The translations under genes and the position numbers were made by a program. From the NCBI GenBank assembly GCA_021805985.1, contig JAJZDN010000028.1, positions 1 through 45,817 on the forward strand: DNA of 45,817 nucleotides. Direction: 5' to 3'. Shown here piece after piece: positions 34,186 through 43,400 of this stretch; the first letter of the stretch is position 1, and each line of letters opens with the position of its first letter. The stretch is from Planctomycetota bacterium (lineage in GTDB: Bacteria > Planctomycetota > Phycisphaerae > WQYP01). The notes under the pieces were generated by a model that saw nothing but the letters and a program-made list of their open reading frames with translations, was not told the origin of the DNA and ran no database searches.

Positions 34186-35899
34186 TGAGGTAGAGTTCAA
34201 CCCCGTTTGTCGTGATCGGATGCACGTGTAGACAAGACAATAGCCATTGAAAGCTTCCGGCATTGGACGCGGAGATGATTACGGCCCCAATATGGGCATG
34301 GCGGATAAACGGCCACACCTGTTTTGCTAACTGCGGTGTTTGGCCGCCGGACATGCAGGCTTCCATGACCGGGTTATGCGCCATCCGGGGGGGCGGCGGT
34401 CCAAGGTATCCGCCAGCAATACGAAAATAAAACTTGCTTTCCGCTTGCCACAGAATACTTTTGCCGCCAGCGATAATCGGCAACACCAGCACATTTTCGT
34501 TACGCCGAAGGAAGTGTTTGTACACTCCTTTCACAAAAAATACCGGAATTGGGGGATCGATGCTCCATAATCGCATCAGGCTGAAGTTGGGCAGCAGAAA
34601 GATCGTGCATGCGACCGCCAGACCCAGTTTTAATCTCCAGTTGGTGGGAGCATCCGCCAGCCAAACCGCGGCCATGACCGCTGTGGCCAGCGATACATAC
34701 AAAGTCAATCGTATCGGTAGTGCATCTTGGACCAATGGGATTCGATTCAATCCCCACCATGGCAACGGGATCGGAAGTGGATGTTTGCAAATAGTAAGCC
34801 AAGGCCCCAAGCTTAAGAGCATAAGAATTCCCGCACTATACAAAAGAAGTTGCCCCAGGCTTGTATGGCGATAATTTTTGCAAAAAAGGACCCACATGAC
34901 CAAGAGCGGCAATCCGATATAGGCTCCTTGTTCCAACATGTCGCCCGGGAATGGCCCCAGCCACAGCTGCAATATTCCGCCGTCCAGCCACGTGGTGCGC
35001 GCCGGGACCAGAAGATTTGCCAAAGCGCTGCTAAACATGCGCGCCGAGTAAATGGACCCATGCGGGCGGTCGGGGCCAAATAGCATAAGCCAGAGGTATG
35101 GGGATACCATCACAACGACCGCAGTAATGGTCAATAAGGCTAGCCATCCTAATCGCAAAAGTCTGCGCCTGGACAGTGGATCTCGGCAAACGCCAAATGC
35201 GAGGCTGGCCACCATGACACTGGCTAAAATAGTCGTCATGAATACTTCCACGGAGGTTCCGAAGAGAAATAAAAGAGCGGCCGCCGCAGCCGTAACAAAT
35301 CCCCGATCGCCCAGCTTCCGCCGATACCAGCGCAACGCCAGCCATGCCAACATTGGTACCGGCCAAGTGACAAACAAGTTGACATGTCCGCAGAGCTGTC
35401 CCAATTCATAGGATGAAAATCCAAAAAGCCAACCACCAAATAAAGCCGGAAAAAATGTTCCGGTTAGCTCTCGGCACAAAAGGTAGGCCATCCATGCGCC
35501 CAATGCGGGTGCAGTCAGGGCGATAAGATTGTAAGTGACAAAAGGTCCCCAGATCGCAGTAATGGGCCAACATAAAATTGCCAGGGCCGGAGTACACGTG
35601 GTCCACGTAAGATTTAGTCCCCTGGGTGCCCAGATGGCCGGTGAGATAAAGGGATTTAATCCGTGAGTCAAAGCATAGGGGAACCATTTGAAAAACCATA
35701 TCCATTGCAGCGGATCTTTGGTTGCTCCGATAAGTCGGTGGGTGATATCAAAGTGCAGGGGAATCAGAAAAATAGCATTATATAGCAGGTATAATCCCAG
35801 CGCGACCCCAGCTAACAGATGGGACTCGGTACGGTTACTTGCAGAATTGGGAAGATTGTTATCCAAAATTACACCCGGACGCGTTGAACGAATCATCAT
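34115..35899 (-). CDS. multi-spanning GT-C-like membrane protein, paralogue 1
   Basis: A 594-residue membrane protein with about ten to twelve helices and a soluble C-terminal part (about 460-590). The conserved N-terminal block includes GATKDPLQWIWFFKWFPYAL, HGLNPFISPAIWAPRGLNL, WGPFVTYNL and GGWLFGFSSYELGQL; it is shared with the next gene. Such blocks occur in large uncharacterised families of GT-C-like proteins with acidic residues in the first loop (here THRLIGATKDP). Two tandem ATGs (35899 and 35896) are possible starts and no clear ribosome binding site was found. The 3' end runs 71 bp into the convergent gene. Confidence 0.7.
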   Translation of the reverse strand: MMIRSTRPGVILDNNLPNSASNRTESHLLAGVALGLYLLYNAIFLIPLHFDITHRLIGATKDPLQWIWFFKWFPYALTHGLNPFISPAIWAPRGLNLTWTTCTPALAILCWPITAIWGPFVTYNLIALTAPALGAWMAYLLCRELTGTFFPALFGGWLFGFSSYELGQLCGHVNLFVTWPVPMLAWLALRWYRRKLGDRGFVTAAAAALLFLFGTSVEVFMTTILASVMVASLAFGVCRDPLSRRRLLRLGWLALLTITAVVVMVSPYLWLMLFGPDRPHGSIYSARMFSSALANLLVPARTTWLDGGILQLWLGPFPGDMLEQGAYIGLPLLVMWVLFCKNYRHTSLGQLLLYSAGILMLLSLGPWLTICKHPLPIPLPWWGLNRIPLVQDALPIRLTLYVSLATAVMAAVWLADAPTNWRLKLGLAVACTIFLLPNFSLMRLWSIDPPIPVFFVKGVYKHFLRRNENVLVLPIIAGGKSILWQAESKFYFRIAGGYLGPPPPRMAHNPVMEACMSGGQTPQLAKQVWPFIRHAHIGAVIISASNAGSFQWLLSCLHVHPITTNGVELYLIKSGVQSHSAHGATASMPRRKDK

Positions 35900-35996
35900 G
35901 GAATGTGCACGCCGAAGATACCTGGAAGTCGCCGATGCGATGGCGTATTTTCACCGAAAGAAAAGATGTATATGTATGCATAATTTCGCCTTCTCC

Positions 35997-37772
35997 TTAT
36001 TTCCCGCCAGAGAGTAATTCGATGGCGTGATCTTTCACGATAAGCCTTTTGGGATCGAAACGGTAAAGAATGATACCACCGATTCTGGTAGGTTGGATAT
36101 GGAGGGGTTTAAGCAGGGCGGCGCATGTGGAGGCTTGTTGTTGATCTACAATTATCGCTTCAATGTCGTGCCGTGAAATGAACGCTGCGAGTTGCTGCGG
36201 GTAATCAGGACCGCCCCATTTGCGATGAAAGTCCGTGGGAATTGTCATATTGGAATAGGGATGCACGGCCAGGGCTTGCCCCAACCAGCCGCCCGTCAGG
36301 TTGAAATAGAAATTTGTTTCCCCTTGCCAGAACGTGGCATGTCCGTAAAGGCTGGAGGGGAGAATAATTACATTTTCGCCGCGTTGCAGATAGTGTTTAT
36401 AAATCCCACTGGAAAAGAAGGGAGGGTTCTCTGGTTTGGTGGCCCAATAACCTCCAGCATAATTGGGCACCAAGAATAAAACGGTTAATCCTGCCAGTCC
36501 TAGCCTAACGCTTTGGCGGAATTGGGAGAAAGATAACCATCGGGCCGTCATCACCGCTACGGCGAGAAAGGAATAAACAATTAAGCGTTCTGGCACGATA
36601 TTATTCAACAGCGGCAGGTGACTCCAAAGCGCCCATGGCATGGGTATCAATAGACTTTTGTTAAATAATTGCAGGTATGGCCCCATACTGAACAGCAGGG
36701 CCACGCCGCCGCCAAACAAAATTATTTTGCCTGCGGCGGTTGTTCGGAACTCGCGCCAATAAAGACCAATCATGATCAATAGTGGTAACCCGAAGTAGGC
36801 ACCTTGCTGCCACAAAAATCCGGCAAACCACTCGGAAATGGATTCAAATCGCGGGCCGCCGAACCATGTAATAGGAGTGGGCAAAATCAGATTGGCCAGA
36901 TCCGTGGAAGAAAGATGCGGAGAAAAAAGACTGCCCTGCGGACGGGTGGGATCTTTTAACATGAACCAGAGATAAGGTGCTACCACGAGGCTGCACAAAG
37001 CTATCGCGGCTAGTGATTCCTTCATCAGCCTGATGATGGATACCTTGCGGTCCAGGTGGACGGCCCACGTGGCAACCAACAAGGTCAAAACACTGAAAAT
37101 TACGGTGGACGCAAACACTTCCACCGAGATACCAAATAAAATGGTCAGCAACAGTACCGTGATCAATATAAATATATTTGTGGAAAGCCTGCCTCGGGCT
37201 CGCCAAAGAGCCACAAGAACCAGCGCCGGTATAGGCCACGTGGTAAACAAATTTGGCCAACTTGTGAGTTGCGCCATTTCAAAAGGTGAAAACCCGAATA
37301 TCCAGCCGCCAATCAGAGAGGGCCAGAATTGCCCCGTTGTTTCCCGGCACAGGAGATAGGCACACCACGCGGCGAGCACAGGCCCCGCAAGGGCGGCAAT
37401 ATTGTAAGTGACAAACGGACCCCACAGTAAGGTAATCGGTGCCAGCGCCAGGGCTATCGTGGGAGTAGAAGTAGCCCAGGTTAGATTTACCCCCTTTGGT
37501 GCCCACACCACGTGGGAGTGCAACGGATTTAGCCCGTGGAGTAGCGCATAGGGCCACCAGCGATAGAACCATATCCAGAGGCGAGGATCCGTGTTGCGCA
37601 CTGCGATAAGACGATCGGTGATATGGAAGGCGATGGCGGTTAGAAACGGCAGTACGCAGAGCGCGTAAATAAATAAAGCCGCCAATGCCGCCAAAACATC
37701 ATGGCCTCTGGATTTCTCCACCAAGCTGGAGGCGTTGACACCGGAGGGGGCATTCGCAGCGTCACGTTGCAT
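35997..37772 (-). CDS. multi-spanning GT-C-like membrane protein, paralogue 2
   Basis: A 591-residue paralogue of the downstream gene; the two share the DPRLWIWFYRWWPYAL, HGLNP, WAPKGVNLTWATSTP, WGPFVTYN and FGFSPFEMAQL blocks and the overall helix pattern, while the C-terminal soluble part is more divergent. Gene order and the 97-bp spacer suggest tandem duplication followed by divergence. No signal peptide; the first helix starts near residue 28. No Shine-Dalgarno is visible at the ATG (37772). The role is probably sugar transfer in surface-polysaccharide assembly. Confidence 0.7.
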   Translation of the reverse strand: MQRDAANAPSGVNASSLVEKSRGHDVLAALAALFIYALCVLPFLTAIAFHITDRLIAVRNTDPRLWIWFYRWWPYALLHGLNPLHSHVVWAPKGVNLTWATSTPTIALALAPITLLWGPFVTYNIAALAGPVLAAWCAYLLCRETTGQFWPSLIGGWIFGFSPFEMAQLTSWPNLFTTWPIPALVLVALWRARGRLSTNIFILITVLLLTILFGISVEVFASTVIFSVLTLLVATWAVHLDRKVSIIRLMKESLAAIALCSLVVAPYLWFMLKDPTRPQGSLFSPHLSSTDLANLILPTPITWFGGPRFESISEWFAGFLWQQGAYFGLPLLIMIGLYWREFRTTAAGKIILFGGGVALLFSMGPYLQLFNKSLLIPMPWALWSHLPLLNNIVPERLIVYSFLAVAVMTARWLSFSQFRQSVRLGLAGLTVLFLVPNYAGGYWATKPENPPFFSSGIYKHYLQRGENVIILPSSLYGHATFWQGETNFYFNLTGGWLGQALAVHPYSNMTIPTDFHRKWGGPDYPQQLAAFISRHDIEAIIVDQQQASTCAALLKPLHIQPTRIGGIILYRFDPKRLIVKDHAIELLSGGK

Positions 37773-37942
37773 ACAATTTCATCCGTCAAGTCGCCGTTTG
37801 TGCTGGCAATCGTAAGCCATTGTCGCAAAATCCTCAATTGAGTGGCGCGGTCTTCGTGACGCGGTCCGCGAGGACAGCAGGCGGCAGGAATGAATCTCTG
37901 CCAGTTTCACCACTTTGCGTTAATTGGTGGTACAATGCCCGC

Positions 37943-38386
37943 ATGGCTGAAAGTATTTCTAATGTTCCAGGTTTGGCGCTGGGTGGCGGTGTGTGGGTGG
38001 ACCGACAGCGGTTGCAGTTCGGCTTTTCGCGCTCCAGCGGCCCGGGCGGTCAAAATGTCAACAAAGTCAATACCAAAACCGATTTACGCGTGCACCCTGA
38101 TGATCTGCATGGATTGAATGTCAAAGCCAGATTGCGACTCATTCAAGCTGTGGGGCGCCGGGTCGATGCCGCCGGTGCTATTGTGCTGGTAAGCTCCAAT
38201 CAACGCACTCAAGAAGCCAATCGCCGCGCGTGCGTGGAAAAACTGAAAACATTGGTATCAGAAGCGATGGTGGAACCTAAGAAACGTCGCAAAACACGCC
38301 CCACCAAAGCCAGCAAAACCCGCCGCCTGGACTCCAAACGCGTGCGCTCCGATGTAAAACGCACCCGCCGCGTCCCGGCGGAATAA
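37943..38386 (+). CDS. arfB: ArfB/YaeJ-like peptidyl-tRNA hydrolase, ribosome rescue factor
   Basis: A 147-residue class I release-factor-like protein. The SSGPGGQNVNK motif (GGQ at residues 35-37) performs hydrolysis of peptidyl-tRNA. The C-terminus is a Lys/Arg-rich tail (KKRRKTRPTKASKTRRL), as in ArfB, where it enters the empty mRNA channel of stalled ribosomes. Length matches ArfB (about 140) rather than full release factors. The start at 37943 is chosen for homology; a TACAAT six bases upstream of it could be a -10, giving a nearly leaderless message. The gene ends two bases from the convergent peptidase gene. Confidence 0.92.
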   Translation: MAESISNVPGLALGGGVWVDRQRLQFGFSRSSGPGGQNVNKVNTKTDLRVHPDDLHGLNVKARLRLIQAVGRRVDAAGAIVLVSSNQRTQEANRRACVEKLKTLVSEAMVEPKKRRKTRPTKASKTRRLDSKRVRSDVKRTRRVPAE

Positions 38387-38388
38387 AT

Positions 38389-39585
38389 TTATACCGATTT
38401 TTCCGTTTGGCCTGTTTCGTAAAGCAATGCCTTGTGCTCGCGTTCATGCAAATTGGCGAATCTCTTTTTCAGATCTTCCATTCCGGGTTTATACTGCGGA
38501 AACTTCACGCATATTTGCGCCAGTAATTCAATCTCGGCGGCAAAATCCGCCAGGTGAATGGTCTCGCAGGCAATCAGGGGGCCGGCAGTTGGGCAGGCAG
38601 GCCCGGCGCCTGTTGCAGGAGTGTCCAGCATATTGTGATAATTCCCCAACGCCAGGCACACCGCGCCGGTTTCATAACCGAACGCATGAAACACTGTGGA
38701 ATCACAGGTGCCGCCGTCCATTAAGGCTCGTTGATAGCGGAATTCCGAATCCTCATCGGCCAAGCCCCCAGCGGTCATGGCCATGAAGCGCGTCAACGCG
38801 GGGCTGAAGGTGCTGGTGCGGTCTCCCACACGAATGACCGGTCCGGCTCCCTGAATTGCCTGGGCCGTGGCCCGGCTGGTTTCCAGCCCAATGATGGCGC
38901 AGTTGCGGGGAATTAGGCGCTGCTGCGCCGCTACGATGGCCCCGGCAAATCCCACTTCCTCAGCGCGTGTCAGCAGGACCGTCACATTGCATTTGGCTTT
39001 AAGTTCCAGCAATCGTTCCAGCACACATAGGCAGGCTGCCACGCCCGCCAGATCATCGCACGCCCGCGCCATGAACAGGCCATCAATTTCCCCCGCGTTG
39101 GGTAAATTCCACGTGCCAATAGTCCCTTTGGGAATTTTCATGCCGCATGGGGCCAATAGTACGCGCATGGGATGTGTTTTTTTTGCGGGTGTCACCTGCA
39201 ACACCTTGGTTAATACGGGCTGGGGTAATTCTCCGGCAATACCGTTGGCGGGCCATAATGCCACCGATGCATCGATAAAGCAGGATGGCTTCACGCCGCC
39301 TCTGAAAATCGTATTTATTGTTCCGTCCCGTGCCCTCCCGGTGACAATAAAACCGGGATGGTCCAGATGAGCCTCCAGTACCAGGGTGCGGGTCCCCTTG
39401 GGGCCGGCGCGATAATCCAAATGAATATTTCCCGCCACATCTTCACGCCAGCGGAGCGCTTTGGATCGCCGCGCCGTGCTGTGCCATTGCCTGATGGCCG
39501 CCGTCACCAGGTGTTCGCGAAACGGTGCGGTGGGGGTGTCGCATAGAACGGATAAAATCTGATAAAACTCGTCGCGAAGTTTCAA
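38389..39585 (-). CDS. M42-family metallo-aminopeptidase, TTG start
   Basis: A 398-residue cytoplasmic di-metal peptidase. Ligand motifs: EAHLDHPG (H73, D75), ARACDDLAGVA (D177/178), LTRAEEVGFAGA (E209, E210), GLETS (E235) and GNYHNML (H317), all in M42 order. The start is TTG at 39585 because AGGGAG (39598-39593) lies seven bases upstream and overlaps the stop of the preceding gene (TAAGGGAG), which implies coupled translation. Length agrees with M42 enzymes (about 340-400). It is last in an operon with nadK and a membrane protein; the combination has no obvious pathway logic. Confidence 0.9.
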   Translation of the reverse strand: MKLRDEFYQILSVLCDTPTAPFREHLVTAAIRQWHSTARRSKALRWREDVAGNIHLDYRAGPKGTRTLVLEAHLDHPGFIVTGRARDGTINTIFRGGVKPSCFIDASVALWPANGIAGELPQPVLTKVLQVTPAKKTHPMRVLLAPCGMKIPKGTIGTWNLPNAGEIDGLFMARACDDLAGVAACLCVLERLLELKAKCNVTVLLTRAEEVGFAGAIVAAQQRLIPRNCAIIGLETSRATAQAIQGAGPVIRVGDRTSTFSPALTRFMAMTAGGLADEDSEFRYQRALMDGGTCDSTVFHAFGYETGAVCLALGNYHNMLDTPATGAGPACPTAGPLIACETIHLADFAAEIELLAQICVKFPQYKPGMEDLKKRFANLHEREHKALLYETGQTEKSV

Positions 39586-39597
39586 TGTATCGCTCCC

Positions 39598-41364
39598 TTA
39601 TTGCCGTTTGATCAGCGGTTTGGAGGAATCGTCGGGAACGCCATCCGGGGCGTCGGGGTATATTTCATTAAGGCCTTGTCCATCTACGCTTCGCCGCAGT
39701 AGCAGATAGAGGATTGTGTTGCCAGCAAAATAATAACTTATCACGTAGGCCCCCAGCAGCGTTACCGCCAGAAACAACCAGAAGTAAAGAAATATCGCCC
39801 CGATCGTTTCCGACCAGTTCATGGCCCACCAGTTAATTGGCGCAATTAATTCGCCAAAATGGGGCGGCTGCCACATGGCGTCAAGTTTCCCGCCGCCCGT
39901 GTTCCAGCCATGCACCATGCCAAATAACGTCATGCCCCAACCCACAAATATATGCACACCCGCCAGCAGCACATACATTGCGAAGGTTAAAAACAGATAC
40001 GTCGCGGCGCCGTATGCCAGCAGCAACAGGGTGTAAAACAACATCCGCCATGGCCGGGCGTACACATAACTGAAACTGCGGCTTATGGCGTCAAAGGAAT
40101 CCGACCCTTCCACCGCCAGCGTAGGATAAATTAAATTCAGCCCGCCAATGATTCCCAGCACCATCAGCATGATCATGAAACCGAGAATCAGAAACACAAC
40201 AAATATCGCGCCGATAAAAATTTCCCCCAGAAAGGGTATCGCACCGACGAATGATAAAAGAGTTAATACCAAGCCCGTTCCCAAAATGGTGATAAATGGC
40301 AGGAGTGGCGCTTTAATAAATGACCCCAGATGGGAAATTGTAAACGCGATGTTGGCGGAAAAAGTTGGACGGCGGCCTGAAAATTCCAAGGCGGTCTGCC
40401 GGCATATCATCGCTCCGGCCAGAGCCGCAGCCATCACGCTCACGCCTACCAGCAGCAGCAAGCTCAAGAGATACAACAATCGCCGAAGAAGTAACCCCAT
40501 ACCCTGCGCGGTCCCAATGGCCCGAACCGGAGCTGCCCCAGATATCAGCCATGTGGGGGCGGTGATGAACATATTGGCCAGGCAACCGACGATTGAATTA
40601 TTTTCCCACAGCCCATGGTGCCCGACGGGCAGAATCCCCGTTCCCACCTGTACTACCGCCTGCTGAGGTTCCCGGTTTGCTCCCCGCATCGGAGCCAGAC
40701 GGAGCATGGCTGCGGTATTACTCACCAGCAGGCCATATTCTCTGATTTCATACCGCATTAACGCAGAAAAAACGCCGCGCCCAACCATCGACTTTAAATT
40801 GCGCATGCGGTTAAGCAACTTCAGCGTCGCCTGACGCCGGGCTTGATTCTTTATTGCCGCGTTTGCTCCCGCTTGTGACGCGGCATGAACCGCGTGCGTA
40901 AACTTCTGCTCGTAAATCACTTTTATTCGTTGATAGGCGGCTCCCGGATTTCCTGCCAGTGCGGCGGTTTGGGCCAAGGTTAACGTCGGATCTTCCTGCT
41001 GGAGTAAATCCATGATTGCCTGCGTGCGGCTGGCGCGGTTTTGTTTGAGTAGATCATCATAGTAGCCGGGGATTGGTGAATGAAATGCTGTAATCTCTCC
41101 CGGCATAACCTGGTAGCTCCACAGCACGTCAAACGCGCGGCCCGCGCAATAAACCACCAGAATCGCCAGTAAGGCGGTGACCATGCACGCCGGCTGAATG
41201 GCCATGCGAAAGGCTCTAAATAAGGCGCTGAATTCAAATATGGAACTGAATTTCACGTTTTCCAGCGTGAAATTCTGATAAGCCGTTTCCTGATTGGTCC
41301 GTATCGGATCACCCATCTTATTTGACGCCTCGCTATAGGTTGCCTGATTCCATAAAGATTCCAT
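39598..41364 (-). CDS. large multi-spanning membrane protein, unknown
   Basis: A 588-residue protein. The N-terminal ~50 residues are soluble, then a membrane helix (about 57-75), a long soluble loop (about 80-280), then six or so helices towards the C-terminus (LLYLLSLLLLVGVSVMAAAL, ITILGTGLVLTLLSF, AIFVVFLILGFMIMLMVLG and others) and a short polar tail. No transporter, enzyme or signal motif is recognised. It sits 19 bp after nadK on the same strand and overlaps the ribosome binding site of the peptidase gene, so all three are cotranscribed. Confidence 0.7.
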   Translation of the reverse strand: MESLWNQATYSEASNKMGDPIRTNQETAYQNFTLENVKFSSIFEFSALFRAFRMAIQPACMVTALLAILVVYCAGRAFDVLWSYQVMPGEITAFHSPIPGYYDDLLKQNRASRTQAIMDLLQQEDPTLTLAQTAALAGNPGAAYQRIKVIYEQKFTHAVHAASQAGANAAIKNQARRQATLKLLNRMRNLKSMVGRGVFSALMRYEIREYGLLVSNTAAMLRLAPMRGANREPQQAVVQVGTGILPVGHHGLWENNSIVGCLANMFITAPTWLISGAAPVRAIGTAQGMGLLLRRLLYLLSLLLLVGVSVMAAALAGAMICRQTALEFSGRRPTFSANIAFTISHLGSFIKAPLLPFITILGTGLVLTLLSFVGAIPFLGEIFIGAIFVVFLILGFMIMLMVLGIIGGLNLIYPTLAVEGSDSFDAISRSFSYVYARPWRMLFYTLLLLAYGAATYLFLTFAMYVLLAGVHIFVGWGMTLFGMVHGWNTGGGKLDAMWQPPHFGELIAPINWWAMNWSETIGAIFLYFWLFLAVTLLGAYVISYYFAGNTILYLLLRRSVDGQGLNEIYPDAPDGVPDDSSKPLIKRQ

Positions 41365-41383
41365 TATTGGTTCTTTGCACGCT

Positions 41384-42259
41384 TTAAGCCCGAGGGCTTT
41401 GTGCCCAATGCAACTTGCTGCCTAACCTCTGCCAATGGGTAAGCGTCGGATTCTCGACCAGTCGCAGCGGCTTGGCCGCTCGACGCACCACCATATGTTG
41501 CCCAGCCACCAGAGGCTGACTTATCTGCCCGTCAAAACTTACATGCGTGCCGGAATTTACCCGGATCGGTGTAATGCGTATTTCCGTCTCAGCCGGCACT
41601 ACCACTGGGCGAAACGACAACGAGTGTGGGCAAATAGGGGTAATCACCAGCGCCTGGAGATCCGGGGAAATCAGCGGGCCGCCTGCCGAAAGATTGTACC
41701 CCGTAGACCCGGAGGATGTTGATACTATTAAGCCATCTCCCCGAAACGTCGTGGTGTCCTGACCATTAATGGTAATGGTTAACTGCACCATTCGAAATGG
41801 GATGCCCGCGTTAATCACAATATCATTCAGGGCGGCACAGTGAAAGGCTGGTGCCTGTTCCCGTTCTCCCGGGGCACCGTCGGCAGCGCTTTCCGGCGTA
41901 TTAATGATAGTTCCGTCCAGCATAAGGCGCTGCGAAATTTGTAATTCTCCGCTTAGGAGTTGCGGCAACTGTGCGCGAAATTCCTCTACCGTAAATGCCG
42001 CCAGATATCCCAGTTTGCCAAAATTAATGCCCACCAGAGCGGCCCTCATGCCGGTCATAAATCGTGCCGCTTGTAAAATCGTTCCGTCACCGCCCAAGAG
42101 TATGAGCATGTCAGGGTTGAAGGCGTCAAATGCTTCGCGGGAAATCGTCGGCATCATCCGCACGTCGTGCCCAACGTAGCCGCGCAGGGTTGCCAGCAGG
42201 TTCTGTGCTGCTGCTACCGCGTCCGATTTATCCAAATTAGAGGCCAGGGCAATTCGCAT
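41384..42259 (-). CDS. nadK: NAD kinase
   Basis: A 291-residue enzyme phosphorylating NAD to NADP. Motifs: ILLGGDGTILQAA (GGDGT at 56-60 with the catalytic Asp), INFGKLGYLA, LNDIVIN, and FRGDGLIVSTSSGSTGYNLSAGGP, which is the NAD-binding and oligomer region. The C-terminal beta domain (VSFDGQISQPL) is intact. Length is typical. It heads the minus-strand operon; a 184-bp divergent gap separates it from the response-regulator gene. Confidence 0.95.
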   Translation of the reverse strand: MRIALASNLDKSDAVAAAQNLLATLRGYVGHDVRMMPTISREAFDAFNPDMLILLGGDGTILQAARFMTGMRAALVGINFGKLGYLAAFTVEEFRAQLPQLLSGELQISQRLMLDGTIINTPESAADGAPGEREQAPAFHCAALNDIVINAGIPFRMVQLTITINGQDTTTFRGDGLIVSTSSGSTGYNLSAGGPLISPDLQALVITPICPHSLSFRPVVVPAETEIRITPIRVNSGTHVSFDGQISQPLVAGQHMVVRRAAKPLRLVENPTLTHWQRLGSKLHWAQSPRA

Positions 42260-42443
42260 AATACATCAGAATACCGGCGATTCACCGCTCCGGCCAGTCT
42301 GCCGCAAAGCGAAGGCGGCACGGATAGTGAATGATTAAATATTCGATAAGTTTGTGTTAATCCTGTTATTGAGGCTTGATGGGTGGTGTCGCGGCGCGGA
42401 ATGTGAGGTAAAATGATCGCGTGTGACGGGCAAATGGAGTTTT

Positions 42444-43154
42444 ATGGCGCGGAAGAAAAAAATACTGGTTGTGGATGATGAGCGCGATCTTGTCGATCTG
42501 ATCGGCATGAATCTGCTGCGACAGGGTTATGAGGCCGTGACCGCCCATGACGGAAAAATCGGGTTGGAGATGGCCCGTAAAGTGGCACCGGATTTAATTC
42601 TTCTGGATCTTATGATGCCCGGTCTGACCGGGCAGGAAGTCGCAACGCGCCTCAAGGGTGATCCGCAAACCGCCAACATCCCGGTGCTGATGCTCACGGC
42701 ACGCGGCGAAGAAACCGACATTATCGTCGGGCTTTCCTTAGGGGCGGATGATTACGTCACGAAACCATTTTCCATGAAAGTCCTGATGGCCCGTATTGCG
42801 GCTGTGCTACGCAGGAAAGCCGCCACTGCGGAAGCCGGGCAGCAGATTCTCAGCAACGGCCCGATGGTTATTGATGAAGCCCGGCATGAAGTCACGCTGG
42901 AAGGCCGCCCCGTCACGGTGACCCCTACCGAATTTAAATTGTTGACCGCTCTGGCGTTGGCCCGCGGGCGGGTGCTGTCGCGGGATCAGTTGACGGACCG
43001 TGTCATGGGATCGGAAGTGTATGTTACGGATCGGGCCATTGATGTGCATGTCACGGCAGTTCGTAAAAAATTGGGCGATTACCAATGGATGATCCACACG
43101 GTTCGCGGTGTAGGCTATAAACTTCTGGAAACCAAGGAAGAAGCGGGCATCTGA
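42444..43154 (+). CDS. OmpR/PhoB-family response regulator
   Basis: A 236-residue two-component regulator. The receiver domain shows the acidic pair D11-D12 (VVDDE), phosphoacceptor D55 (LLDLMMPG), T85 and K107 (VTKPF). The C-terminal winged helix (about 135-232) has VTPTEFKLL, RVLSRDQLTDRV and VHVTAVRKKLG, GVGYKL, typical of PhoB-type DNA-binding domains. GGAG (42436-42439) four bases before the ATG marks the start; a GTG at 42423 is less likely. Its partner is the kinase 246 bp downstream. DNA-binding motifs resemble PhoB, so phosphate control is possible, but no Pho box was recognised. Confidence 0.92.
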   Translation: MARKKKILVVDDERDLVDLIGMNLLRQGYEAVTAHDGKIGLEMARKVAPDLILLDLMMPGLTGQEVATRLKGDPQTANIPVLMLTARGEETDIIVGLSLGADDYVTKPFSMKVLMARIAAVLRRKAATAEAGQQILSNGPMVIDEARHEVTLEGRPVTVTPTEFKLLTALALARGRVLSRDQLTDRVMGSEVYVTDRAIDVHVTAVRKKLGDYQWMIHTVRGVGYKLLETKEEAGI

Positions 43155-43162
43155 GCTTCTCA

Positions 43163-43215
43163 CCAGGAGCCTCTCCGAGTAATGGCCGGGTTGCAATCTC
43201 GGACAGACTCCCTGG
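43163..43215. repeat. short copy of the 6.7-kb inverted-repeat family (REP-like hairpin)
   Basis: Positions 43166-43196 repeat, with two mismatches, the left terminal repeat found at 6676-6705. Directly after it comes the inverse of its first half (43198-43214), so the whole folds as an imperfect hairpin whose outer bases CCAGG/CCTGG also pair. It begins nine bases after the response-regulator stop and may shape the transcript end. It lacks the 300-bp interior of the long form. Confidence 0.7.
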
Positions 43216-43400
43216 CATCAGCCGTGAAACGCGGGTGGAAACCGGCCTAAAATAACTTCCTGGCAATCCGACTGGCTGTCCCTTGTTTTTTCCCCTGCCG
43301 TCTGGTTTTATCTGTGCTTCCGGCGTTGTGGCGCCGCTCTTGCGGTCGCCGTGGCAGCAGCTTCTTGCGTCCTGCGTCTTTCATGCGATGATTTAACCCT

